Below are positions 23,547 to 35,100 of a stretch of DNA of 64,000 nt, piece by piece. Position 1 is the first letter of the stretch, and the number at the start of each line of letters is the position of its first letter. Position numbers and translations under genes: made by a program. The stretch is from Lolium rigidum (lineage: Eukaryota; Streptophyta; Magnoliopsida; Poales; Poaceae): positions 1-64,000 of the forward strand of contig NW_025901083.1 in assembly GCF_022539505.1 (NCBI RefSeq). The letters are read 5' to 3'. The notes under the pieces were generated by a model, which saw only the letters and a program-made list of their open reading frames with translations, made no database searches and was not told the DNA's origin.

Positions 23547-24573
23547 GTAAGGAGGAAGTGTAATTCGCATTTTCTGCCTACCCCCTCTTGCTCAATTGGC
23601 TTCGACAGTTCGTTGCCACTGTTTTTGCTCCCAGCTTCCTTTTCTGAGTTTGCTTTTGTGGTTCAAGCTCAACTCTCGGTTTTTTCTTTTCTTTTTTCGA
23701 AGTAACTCTCGGGGGTTTATGGTTGGGAAACCTAAAACATTGAGTATGATTCATGGCTCGAAGAACTTACAATGCAGTAAATAGAGTAAGACTGGGTGCT
23801 TCGGAACTAAAATAAGTCGAGTTTACAGGTTTTATCCATTTTTATTGTTCACAAGGTTCTATTGTGAGGCAACTGCTTGTGGGGCATGCCTTTTCTTCAA
23901 GGGCTTACTTCCGGATTGTTTATATTTACGAAGCTTCCTAGGATTGGTAAATTATCTTAATCGACTGATCCAGTATGCGCAGTAAATAGTGTCCTCAACT
24001 GCGGGATAGAAGAGTTTAATACAAGCTTTTGCCATGCTGCTGGTAACTTGCCTTTCTGTCCAAATTATATTGAGGAACCTGTCACATGATTGGGTCTTAT
24101 CTCCCAGATGGGTGGATCTTTCCATCTACAAATGTGATGGATTGGGCAGTTTGGGCATTGAAGTGCAAGAATGATGGGCAGCTTCAAGTTTGCGTTGCTT
24201 TTTGGGACCCTTTTGGTTGGTTCATTCTGTTTGATTGCTGCAAGGAAATTAATAACTATATATTAGCATCGCAGATGTAATTTGGGTATATAGCTTCGTT
24301 TGGCGGTGTGGCTTGTTTTTTTTCAGCATTGCATGTTGAGATCCAGAAGTTCCTTTATATATGTGTCATTTGTAGCTCTTCAGTCTTTCTGTGTCACTAA
24401 TCCTTCATAGCTTCCAAGAATGCTTAGAAGTTGATATCCTGTTTGTACTCCTGAGCATTTTCCGTGTGGCTAGTCCTCTGTGACAATTTATTGTTTTGCA
24501 GGTAAATTTTCTAAATGGGTTAACTTCGTGGAGCATAGGGACAGTTCCTCGGAGAGACTACAAGGATATACAA

Positions 24574-26135
24574 ATGCCAATCTCACCTTCACTGAGAAGA
24601 TCTCCTGCAAAAGAGATTGCCCACAAGAGGAGACGAAGTTTTGGGAGTGCACTGCCTGCTAAATCAAAGGATGATGGGCTCTTGTTGTTCAATGATCTGA
24701 GGAAAAGCGAGAGGGAGAACTTCTTACTGGAACAGCCAGATGATCTTGGCGAATCGTTATGTAATTCTCATAAATACCCCTTTCGTATTTTTAGTGTTTT
24801 TTGTTTATAATCTGCTTCTTCCTAGTATGTGAAATGTATTGTATGATTCATATTTACTGTTACTTTATTGTGTCTGATCCTATGCTTCAGCAAAGTTGAA
24901 CTATTTTCCAAATTTCAATCTTGGTTTCAAAATTGCTGGACGAGTAGAGAGCCGTGATTTGCTTAATGTGGATGGTGACAAGAATGATTATGACTGGTAA
25001 GCACACTTAAAAAACACATCTAGTTTTGTTTTGTTTTTCTTCATTGCACTTGCTGCCTTTTTGTTTCTAGTGAATATAACATTTATTAAGATTTATTATA
25101 GCCGTCTTCATGATGTCTTTATGCAGTGAGTTCAGTTTTCATCTACTAACTTCATTTGTACATCTGAATTCTTATTTAACAGGTTGTTGACTCCTCCAGA
25201 GACTCCACTTTTTCGTTCATTGGATGATGAAGAAAACCACTGCATTGATCTGGCTCCTAGGGGCAGGTCCCAGACTAAGCCGCTATCTATTTCGAGGTCA
25301 TCAACAGTAAGTGTTTTGATCTCACCATAAGTTCCTCGAATCCAAACCATCTAAAATTGGCAATAATTTTTTTCTGATATATACACAGAAGGAAAATACT
25401 CAAAGGTCTAGAAGAAGCAGTGCGAGTCCAAATAGGCTTAGTCCATCACCACGGTCAAGTTGCAATGCAGCTCTTACAAGGACAAGATCATCGAATTCAT
25501 CTTCTCGCAGTAGTCCACCACTTGCTCTCCAACCATCTATAACATTACGAAGATCATCAACTCCTCCAGCTGCTAAGACGTTAACACCTCCAAGAAGGTC
25601 GCCTTGTCCTGCTTCAAGGAGAGTGATTACTTCAAGTGGCCCAACATTGAATGGAACAAGGGGGGGCTCACCTGTTATAGATAATCGTAGGTCATCTTTG
25701 CCGAAACTTCATGTATGGCAGTCAAATGATCCGGGTTTCTCTTTCGACGCACCTCCAAATCTTCGCACATCTTTACCAGATCATCCAGTATCCCGTTCAA
25801 GGGGTGGATCTCCTTCATCTTTCAGTGGATTGGACATGGGTTCAAGAGGAAGCAGGAGATCAATATCGCCTACTCTATCAAGAATAGCCAGTTCATCCGG
25901 TAGTAATGAACGAGATCGTTTCGGTTCATACATCAAAGCCTCTGCAACATCTTCTGTGGATGATGATCTGGATTGCGTGCAGTCTGTGCCAGTTGGCTAT
26001 GATGGTAGCCCAGCTGTAAAAAAGAGCTTGTCAGTGATGAAGACCAAAACATTAGCATCAGCAAAGAAGCTATCTAAGAGTTTCTCCTCTAATTCTGCCC
26101 CAAAGCGGAACTTTGATTCTGCTGTTTGGTTGATG
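24574..26135 (+). CDS. 5' coding block (exons 2-5) of the zinc-ribbon gene
   Basis: This block encodes residues 1-388. Exon 2 is split from exon 3 after the first base of a Ser codon, exon 3 from exon 4 inside a Trp codon, and later junctions fall between codons. It holds the [10 protein letters not shown] motif and the basic Ser/Pro tract. A reader that ignores the far exons would call a false stop 168 bp into intron 5. Confidence 0.88.
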
Positions 26136-29100
26136 GTAAGCATTTATATGTTTTACTGTTATGATGGAATATTTCCTCTTTGTTTACGTTATTCTGTTTT
26201 CCGTTTGGTATATATAGTTGATAATCCATTTTGTAAAATTGGGAGAACATTGCATACCTTACTTTTTTTTTCGAAAAAAATGCTTCACATATACTTTATT
26301 TGACACTGGGTGTTTTTCCACGTTTAGTGAAATGGTGAATTACACATTGTGTATAAGGAAGAAATGGTTTGTAGGTTCTCTGTGGAATTAGGAAAGGAGA
26401 GTACAACTCAGCCACTACCACCAGGATCACGTCAATAATTTCATGTATCTTCATTTACTTGGATTTCGTTAAGGATCTCATCTGCTCAGGGATGCTATAG
26501 ATCTCGTACATGATTATGTATAGTGAGGTGCTAACCCGGAAATGTACCAAACCACGGGCTAGCTGTTATCATGTTGTGTTGAGTTTAAAATTCACTTGGT
26601 TTTTTCCTGTTTTGAAGAGATAATTAGCTATATTGGTCCTAGGCATCTGGCAGCCTGCCTGGGTGTAATTCTGCCCTTGTGTACAATAAAGTGTTCTATC
26701 TTTACTATTGATGCTAGTTGGTAGTGTTCATCCATGGTTCATCTCAACCTCCTCCCCTCCTCACAAACCAGACACATGGGCCATCTCACGTCTAAGTCAA
26801 GTCAAAGAAAAATCTTGCTTTCCAAACCGAGACCTGCCTTAGAATTTGTAATAAAACAATTCCACGTATCTTTCCAAAACAAAACCTGCCATACAATTGA
26901 TAAATTCAGATGAAACAATTCCACGTATACAAGACACATGCATGCTTTTCTATTACTGTCTTTCTCTTGAACATTGTTGTTTACCTTTTGAACCCATCCG
27001 TATTAATTACTGTCAGCTTTAATTTCCTATTACTGTATTCCTTTTTTTCGAGTTTTTCTACTCATGGTGTGGACCAGAAGAAGTATGGTCGTGTTGGTTT
27101 TCCGTTTGGAACTTATAGACATGTCATTTGATTAGATGGAGGAAAAACCGAAGCTAATTAAATGGTGCAAAATAACAATATTTCTTCTTGAAAATCACCT
27201 AACAAGTTAATGATGGGGAAATCATGGCAACAATCAAATCGAGGTAACATTGGTGTCCTGGTGTTTTTTTGCTTTTATTTTCTTTTGTTGGATCTGAAAG
27301 AACAGGTGAATACCCGATCTCACAGAGGATTAGGATCGCACAATTTTAATTCCAGTACTCAGTTCTTGATACAATTTGAGATATAATTGAGAAGGGGGTG
27401 AGGGAATAGAGAACTGGGGATGAGAAGATTAGACCAACTTTTTTAACAAGCATACCCAGAAACACACACGCTCCTCTACTTAACCACCTCGCACATGCAC
27501 AGCTCATGACAGAAGCAAGAGCATAGCCTACGTTTCCTACTCTCCAGCTGACAGTGGCCCCAGTACTTGCTTGCCCCTCTCTGGTGGGTCTTGAGCAGTC
27601 AGAGACCCTTCTGTGTCCGCACGCATCGTCAAGATGGGCGGGACACTTGCACCTCCAGAAGACGAAGCCTGACCCCAAATAGCTGCCTCAGGAAAACGAG
27701 CACGCAAAATCTCATAATCTTCCCGTGTTGTTTCTTCCTCCTTGAGAGTGGACCATTTCACCAGAACTTGCAGCATCGCGTTTTCCTTCTTCTTCACCAG
27801 GCGGCGATCAACTATCTCAACTGGAACAGGGTCGCCCACTGTCAAATATGCAACAGGAAGTTCAGAGTATACTGGAGTGTAATCAGGAGTGAATGGTTTT
27901 AGTTGTGAAACGTGGAAGACCTGGTGCACCAGCGAGCCAGAGGGCAAATCCAGGCCAGTGAACCATCTCGAGCCAGAACAGCATAAGGACTGAAATATTT
28001 GAAAGCCAACTTGGGAAATGGACGATTGATAATTGAAGCTTGAGCATGAGGTTGTAGTTTTACAAGAACCTGATCACCCACTTGGAAGGAGCGCTCACTG
28101 CGATTTTTATCTGCATAGTGCTTCATGCCATTCTTGGCCTTGGCCAATTGGGCACGACAGTGTGTGTCTGCTGATCACGGAGCTCATCGGAAGTTACTAT
28201 CCCCTGATTAGTTGGAGGTTAGGCAAGGCACCGGAATTTGGTTCAGACTTGTACATAGCCTTGAAAGGAGAACATCCCAAAGAATTGTACCAAAACTCAG
28301 CCATTGGTAACCAGTTTCGACCCTGTTTAGGAGAATCATGAACGGCACAGCGTAAATACATCTCCAAACACTGATTTACTCGCTCGCTTTGCCCGTCGGT
28401 AGGGGGGTGGTAAGCTGCGCTATATGCTAGTTTGGTGCCCACCAGTTTGAAATGTTCCCACTAGAAGGCGCTGGCGAAAACTCGGTCGCAGTCGGAAACA
28501 ATTGAGTGTGGCACACCATGAACCCCGACGACCGTATCCATGAACAACTGCGCAACTTGAACGCGGTAAAGGGGTGGCGCAGGGGAATGAAGTGCCCATA
28601 CTTCGTCGGGCGGTCGACAACAACTAGAATCGAGTCAGCGCCAACGGATAAAGGAAGGCCTTCGATGAAGTCCATAGTGATTTCGTGCCATGAGTTCTCA
28701 TGCTTCACTTGTTGGAAAATCGAACATTGGCGGACAAAATCTTCTACACTCTGCTTCAAGCTTGGCCAATAGAATAGCTTGTGGATGCGCTGATATGTGT
28801 TATGGATCCCGGAGTAACCGCCGACAGCGCTGTCGTGGAATGCAACAATGATCTTTGATGTGGCCAAACTATGGGGTGTGGCCCGATCTTCACGGATTTG
28901 GTGGAGGGGTGAGGAACGCGAAGAACACGGGGTGGAAAGTGTGGAAATCGAAGATACAAACGCACACACACACACAACCGGTTGTTCTTCATAGGCCCGA
29001 TACACCTACGCGAATTGCAAGGCAAAGACCCACAAGGAGTAGAATCCCTCACAAAAGATTGGCAAGAAATTGGTAGAGTTCCAAAGAGGGAAAGAGGCAA

Positions 29101-32100
29101 ATTGATAGAATTGCAAGAGGCAAAAGATCAACAACACTTGAATCCCTAGAATGGAAGAGACCAATTCCCAAGAAGATCCTTGATACACTCAATAGATTTA
29201 GGTCTATGGAGGTTTCCCAAAGGGAGGAGCAAAGCTCATGTCTAATCTCAAATCAACTCTAGGGTTTCAAGTGGGGAGTGGAGGCCCTTGTATATGCCAG
29301 CCACGAGCAAGGGTAGTTTAGGCATAAAAGATTACAAATCCTGGTTTTACATGGGCTGGGCCCAACGCAGATTCGAATATGTCGTTTCACTTGGTCTGGA
29401 GGTTCCGGTCCATCAGGCTGTGGTAGCTGATCGCAGATTTCGGGGTGATGGGCCGGAGATTCCGGTCCAATCTCCGGGCATGTTCTGGCCTGACGCACTC
29501 GCGACGAACTTGGTGAGGCCGGAGATTCTGGTGTGTAGGGCCGGAGATTCCGGCATGGATGCTCTGGTGACTTCTTCTTCATCTTCTTTTCCATGGACTC
29601 GGCTTTCATGGTGAGCTTCTTGTTCAAGATACCTAATGACACACATTGTATTGGCATGAGGTAGCATTCCATCCAAAGAGGTGTTAAGATCACATACGGA
29701 GAGGAGCGTATTCACCTCTTGGTGTAGTGCTTTGGCACGTGCTCGCGTCATGGGTCCACTTGGGGGACCTGGTGGTCTTGATGGCGAAAGATCCGCGATG
29801 TTGATGTCGAACATGGTCATTAGAGTCGTCCAATGGTAGTTCATGAATTTCATATCTTGGTTCGAGGCGACGTTTGTTGGTATTCCATGAAGTCGAACAA
29901 ATTCCCTAAAAAGTAATGTAGCAATGTGTGAAGCATTATCCGTTCGAGAGCATGTCTTGTAATGAGCTAATCTAGAGAATCTATCTACCACAACAAAAAT
30001 TGGATCATGGAAGGGTAGGTAGTAGACTTAGCTTGAAAGCACTTGTTGCGTCGTTTGCATAGGCGTTCGATGTGTCCCTTCATCTTGGTCCAAAAGTGGT
30101 GTGTGACGAGCATTGCGAGTTTCTTGTCATGTCCTTTCTCAAGAAGATCATGAAGTTGGGATTGATGAGTGTCTGTTATGATGTCAATGCGGTGCTCCAA
30201 GTCTCGTAGAGGGGGAAATCCGAGAGGAAGTTCATTGGGGAACACGTCTTGCAACTCCTTCAAAATAGACATCAAAGAGAAATGAATGGTTGTTAAGTCG
30301 TTAGCCTCCGACGGCGGTTCGTTGTGTTTGAACACATAGCGCAATATGGTGGATGGGTTCTCTTGTACTCCCCTTAACTTGCTTTTGGTGGCTAAGAGGA
30401 CACTCTTCATTTTTCTGCTCATATTTGGCTTGTGGCACTCACTCTCATTTAGGTGGATCACTCTCTCACCTCTCATTTAGTACCAATCTTCAAGAACAAA
30501 GGAGATGTTCATAGTTGTACTAACTACCGTGGAATTAAGCTTATGAGCCATACAGTGAAGCTATGAGAGAGAGTCATTGAGCACCGTTTAAGACGAATGA
30601 CAAGCGTGACAAAAAATCAGTTTGGTTTCATGCCTGGGAGGTCGACCATGGAAGCCATCTTCTTGGTACGACAACTCATGGAGAGATACAAGGAGCAAAA
30701 GAAGGATCTGCATATGGTGTTCATTGACTTGGAGAAGGCCTACGATAAGATACCGCGACACGTCATGTGGTGGGCCTTGGAGAAACACAAAGTCCCACCA
30801 AAGTACATTACCCTCATCAAGGACATGTACGATAATGTTGTGACAAGTGTTCGAACAAGAGATGGCGATACCAATGACTTCCCGATTAAAATAGGACTAC
30901 ACCAGGGGTTAGCTTTGAGCCCTTATCTATTTGATTTGGTGATGGATGAGGTCACAAGGGATATACAAGGAGATATCCCATGGTGTATGCTCTTTGCGGA
31001 TGATGTGGTCCTAATCGATGATAGTCGAACGGGGGTCAATAGGAAGTTAGAACTTTGGAGACAAACCCTGGAATCGAAAGGTTTTAGAATTAGTAGAACT
31101 AAAACTCAGTACATGATGTGCGGTTTTAGTACTACTAGGCATGAGGAGGAGGAGGTTAGCCTGGATGGGTAGTTGGTGCCTCAGAAGGACACCTTTCGAT
31201 ACTTGGGGTCAATCCTGCACAAGGATGGAGATATTGATGAAGATGTGAACCACCGGATCAAAGCCGGATGGATGAAGTGGCACCAAGCTTCTGGCATTCT
31301 TTGTGATAAGAGAGTGCCACAAAAGCTAAAAGGCAAGTTTTATAGGACGGCGGTTCGACCCGCAATGTTGTACGGTGCTGAGTGTTGGCCGACTAAAAGG
31401 CGACATGTTCAACAGTTAGGTGTGGCGGAGATGCGCATGTTGAGATGGATGTGTGGCCACACGAGGAAGGACCGAGTCCGGAATGATGATATACGAGATA
31501 GAGTTGGGGTAGCACCGATTGCAGAGAAGCTTGTCCAACATCGTCTAAGATGGTTTGGGCATATTCAGCGCAGGCCTCCAGAAGCTCCAATGCATAGTGG
31601 ATGGCTAAAGCGTGTTGATAATGTCAAGAGAGGACAGGGTAGACCACACTTGACATGGGAGGAGTCCGTAAAGAGAGATCTGAAGGACTGGAGTATCACC
31701 AAAGAACTAGCCATGGAAAGAGCCGCGTGGAAGCTTGCTATCCATGTGCCAGGACCATGAGTTGGTTACGAGATCTTATGGGTTTCACCTCTAGCCTACC
31801 CCAACTTGTTTGTGAATAAAGGCTTTGTTGTTGTACTCTCTCACCTCTCATCTCACTAGTGTTAGTGGCTTCTTGTGCCCTCGCTAAAGTCTTTGCATTG
31901 TCCGCAATCATTTGGCTAGGAGTTTAGGGTTTAGGGTTTAGGGCATGGTTTGCTTTCTTATCGTATTGCCAAGGACGACCAAGTAGCAAGTGACACGCCG
32001 TCATGGGAACCACATCACATTCTATCGTGTCTTCATATGTTCCAATTTTGAAGGATACAATCACGGTGTTTTGGATCTTCACATTGCCATTGTCACTTAG

Positions 32101-35100
32101 CCATTGGATGTTGTAAGGATGTGGATGCTTCCGGAGTTGGAGGTTGAGCTTGGAACATAGTTCGGTGCTTGCAAGGTTGTGACAACTACCTCCATCAATG
32201 ATGACTTTGATAGATTTGCCATTGATTCCGGCTCTTGTTTGGAAGATGTTGCATTGATGATCTTCATTTGGATGTGCTTGAGTGGTCAAGACTTTGGTCA
32301 CCACAAGCGAGGGACTTGTATCATCCACACATAGGACTTGCTCTTGATCTTCCAATTTATCATATTCCAGGGTTGTTGCGGCTTGCACCAAAGTTTCATA
32401 TTCAACTTCAGTTAGGTACTCCACATCTTCGTCATCTTGAGTTATCATGACTCTAGTGTTTGTGCACTCAAAAGATTTATGTCCTTGGGCACCACACTTG
32501 AAGCAAGTGATGTTATTAGATCCCGTTGAAGCCTTCGATGCCATGGTTGATGGAGCCAGCTTGAAGTTTGTGGTTTTCATGGCGCTTTTAGTGTGCTTTG
32601 TGGGATCCTTTGAAGAGCTATCAATTGTGTTCATGGTGCTAGTGACTTCATTGATTGCATTTCTTGCGGCGAAGGACTTGGATTTAGCACTTGCGAGGTC
32701 TTCTCTTACTTGGCGCTCGACCCTTGTAACTTGATGTAGCAACTCAACCATATTTGTGTATGGCAAGAATTCCACTATCCTCTTGACGGGTATGCTCAAT
32801 CCATTTAAGAACCTTGCCATTGTTTGCTCTTCTCGTTCGTTGACCTTCGCACTCATCATTGTCATGTGCATTTCCTTGTTTCCTCATTGCGGCGGTTGTT
32901 TGGAGGTGGCGCTTGAGCATCTCTATTGTTGTTTCTGTTTGGTGGTTGAGGAGGGCGACTTCCATGCGGTTGCGCTTCATTGTTTCGGCGAGGAGGTGGC
33001 ATCACACTAGCTTCACTTGGTGCTTTGGTGATGGCCATGAGGGTTGGCATCACGATCACGGTTTCTTCCATTAGTGTCATCTTCATCATTGTGATGGTTT
33101 GCTTCACTTTGATGACCATCCAGTGCGTGACGAGCTCGATGATTGAAAGGATTGTGTCTCCTATTGTCAAGGTTATTCCTTCTTGCACCATCATCTTGAG
33201 GAGCTTCAACATTGATGATTTGACGTTCTTGATTCACATCTTGTTGTTCTTCATGTTGGCGTTGCCTTCGAGCATTGGCCACTTGTGCTTGACGTTCTCG
33301 CTCTTGTTCTTCAAGTGCTTCTTGTTCACGGCGAAGACGTTCTTGTTCTCGTGCACGAATGAGGTCTTGGTCGTGGCGGAGACGTTCTTGTTCTTGTTGG
33401 AACTGTGCCTCAAGATGTTCTTGTTGGAGCCTCTCTTGTTCAAGTCGAAGGTGTTCTCGTTCTTGTTGGAGACGTTTGTGTTCAAGTCTAAGGTGTTCTT
33501 GCTCCATTTCTTGAGCTTGTCGTTGAAGCACTTGAGCATCCACATTATGGTGACGTGGGTCTTCATTGGAGGCATGATGAGACGGTGAAGGAGCTCTATG
33601 CCTTGAGCTATGAGAACGTGAAGATCTTCAACGGTGGCTTTGGTTGTTGGCGATGTGTGCAATAGCTTGTTCAAGGCGTGACATCCAGTCTTCTTGTCTT
33701 TGCATGCTTGCCATGCTTTGTTGGCCTTGAGTTTCTAGCGTGGCCTTCAAGTCTTGGCCTTGTATATCAATCCTCTCATGGAGTTCTTGTACTTGGACAT
33801 TAAGGTCCCTTCTTTGCGCTTGAGCTCGCTCTTCATAGCATATGATGGTATCTTCCATCATCGTCAAGAAATACGATGGCAAACTTACATGTATGCTCAG
33901 TGAAGACGGAATTCATGAGACATTGAAATGTCGCTAGCGCATTTGTGAGGCCCAAAGGCATGACTTGAAAATGGGAATGGCCATGGTGTGTTTGAAACGC
34001 CGTTTTCTCTTCATCCTCAGGCTTCATACGTATTTGATGATAGCCAGCATGGAGGTCGAGCTCGGAAAACATGGCTGCTCCAGCAAGCTCGCCAAGCAAT
34101 TCATCGACGATTGTTAAAGGAAATTTGTTCTTGATTGTCATCTTGTTCAATCTGCGATATTCCACACAAAACTGCCAATTCCCATCCTTTTTCTTCACGA
34201 GCAACACTGGGAGGCATAGGGCTCATGCTCGGTGAGATTACTCCAGATTTGAGTATTTCAGCAACGTGTCGTTCTATCTTGTCCTTCTGTAGAGGAGAGT
34301 AGCGGTAGGGGCGGGAGTTGACTGGTGTCGATGAAGGCTCAAGGGGTACAGCATGGTCTGGTCATACTGATGATCGGGAGGCAGAGTGTTGGGTTCAGTA
34401 AACACATCGCCAAAATTATTTCGGAGATCTTGAATGTCTGCTGTTGCAGGTCAGGCTGGTACCACCTCACTGGCCTGAGAAGTTTAGGAAGTGTCAAGGA
34501 GAGCAATTGCCCAAATGTAATTGCCCCTGTACCATTTTTTAAATTGATCAAACTGCACTTGCTGAAGTTGTTTGATTTCAGTATTTGGAACACCTTTGAG
34601 CTGAACATTCAGAGAAGGAAAATGTAGGTGTTTTTGAACCCTATCAATCTTTGGGTTGTGATGTTGCAACCAGTCCATCCCAAGTATGCCATTGTGGGAT
34701 ACCTGCTTCATTCTCCCCCTTCCTCTCTCTCCTAGCTACAGTAGCTTGGGAGCTTCTCATCACCGACCGGGCCAATCCGAGGCCTTCTCTGCCGGAATAG
34801 CCGGCTGGAGTTGGTTGAGGAGACGCACTGGAGTAGATAGGGATAGGTTTAGGGTTAGATCTAGTCTAGTTTCCTGCTTTACCCGTGTGGAGTTAGGCGT
34901 AATGCCCTCGGGGGTGTGGCGGCGGCGGAGTTCGAGCTGCTCCCTGCAGCTCAGCTTGTGGTGGCGCTGCTGCTGCTCGTGGTGCTCCGGTGGTCGGAGC
35001 CGGAGGCGAGCGGCGATAGAGCTTCTACAACCCCTTCAATAAAAGCTCTTCAGAGGCTCTCTAGATCTTGGCGGTGATGATTTGGATCCTCCTATTTCAA

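Larger units (their letters stand above)
28858..33862 (-). mobile_element. Second degenerate Gypsy element (J) inside K
   Basis: On the - strand: gag from 33852 downward, zinc knuckle and protease (to 31924), part of the RT region, a jump into integrase (about 30100-29830), the tail [13 protein letters not shown] (about 29755) and a 3' LTR-like region (28858 to about 29280, with a CA-repeat). No 5' LTR remains; gag is joined straight to the RT of K. An RTE LINE interrupts it at 30477-31834. Confidence 0.65.

Noticed and set aside
23080..23570. Two overlapping frames of about 155 codons on opposite strands
   Set aside because: Very GC-rich 5' end of the host gene. Arg/Pro/Ala-rich translations with no family resemblance; composition artefacts.
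28197..29100. + strand frames over the integrase region
   Set aside because: Shadows of the - strand integrase pseudogene.
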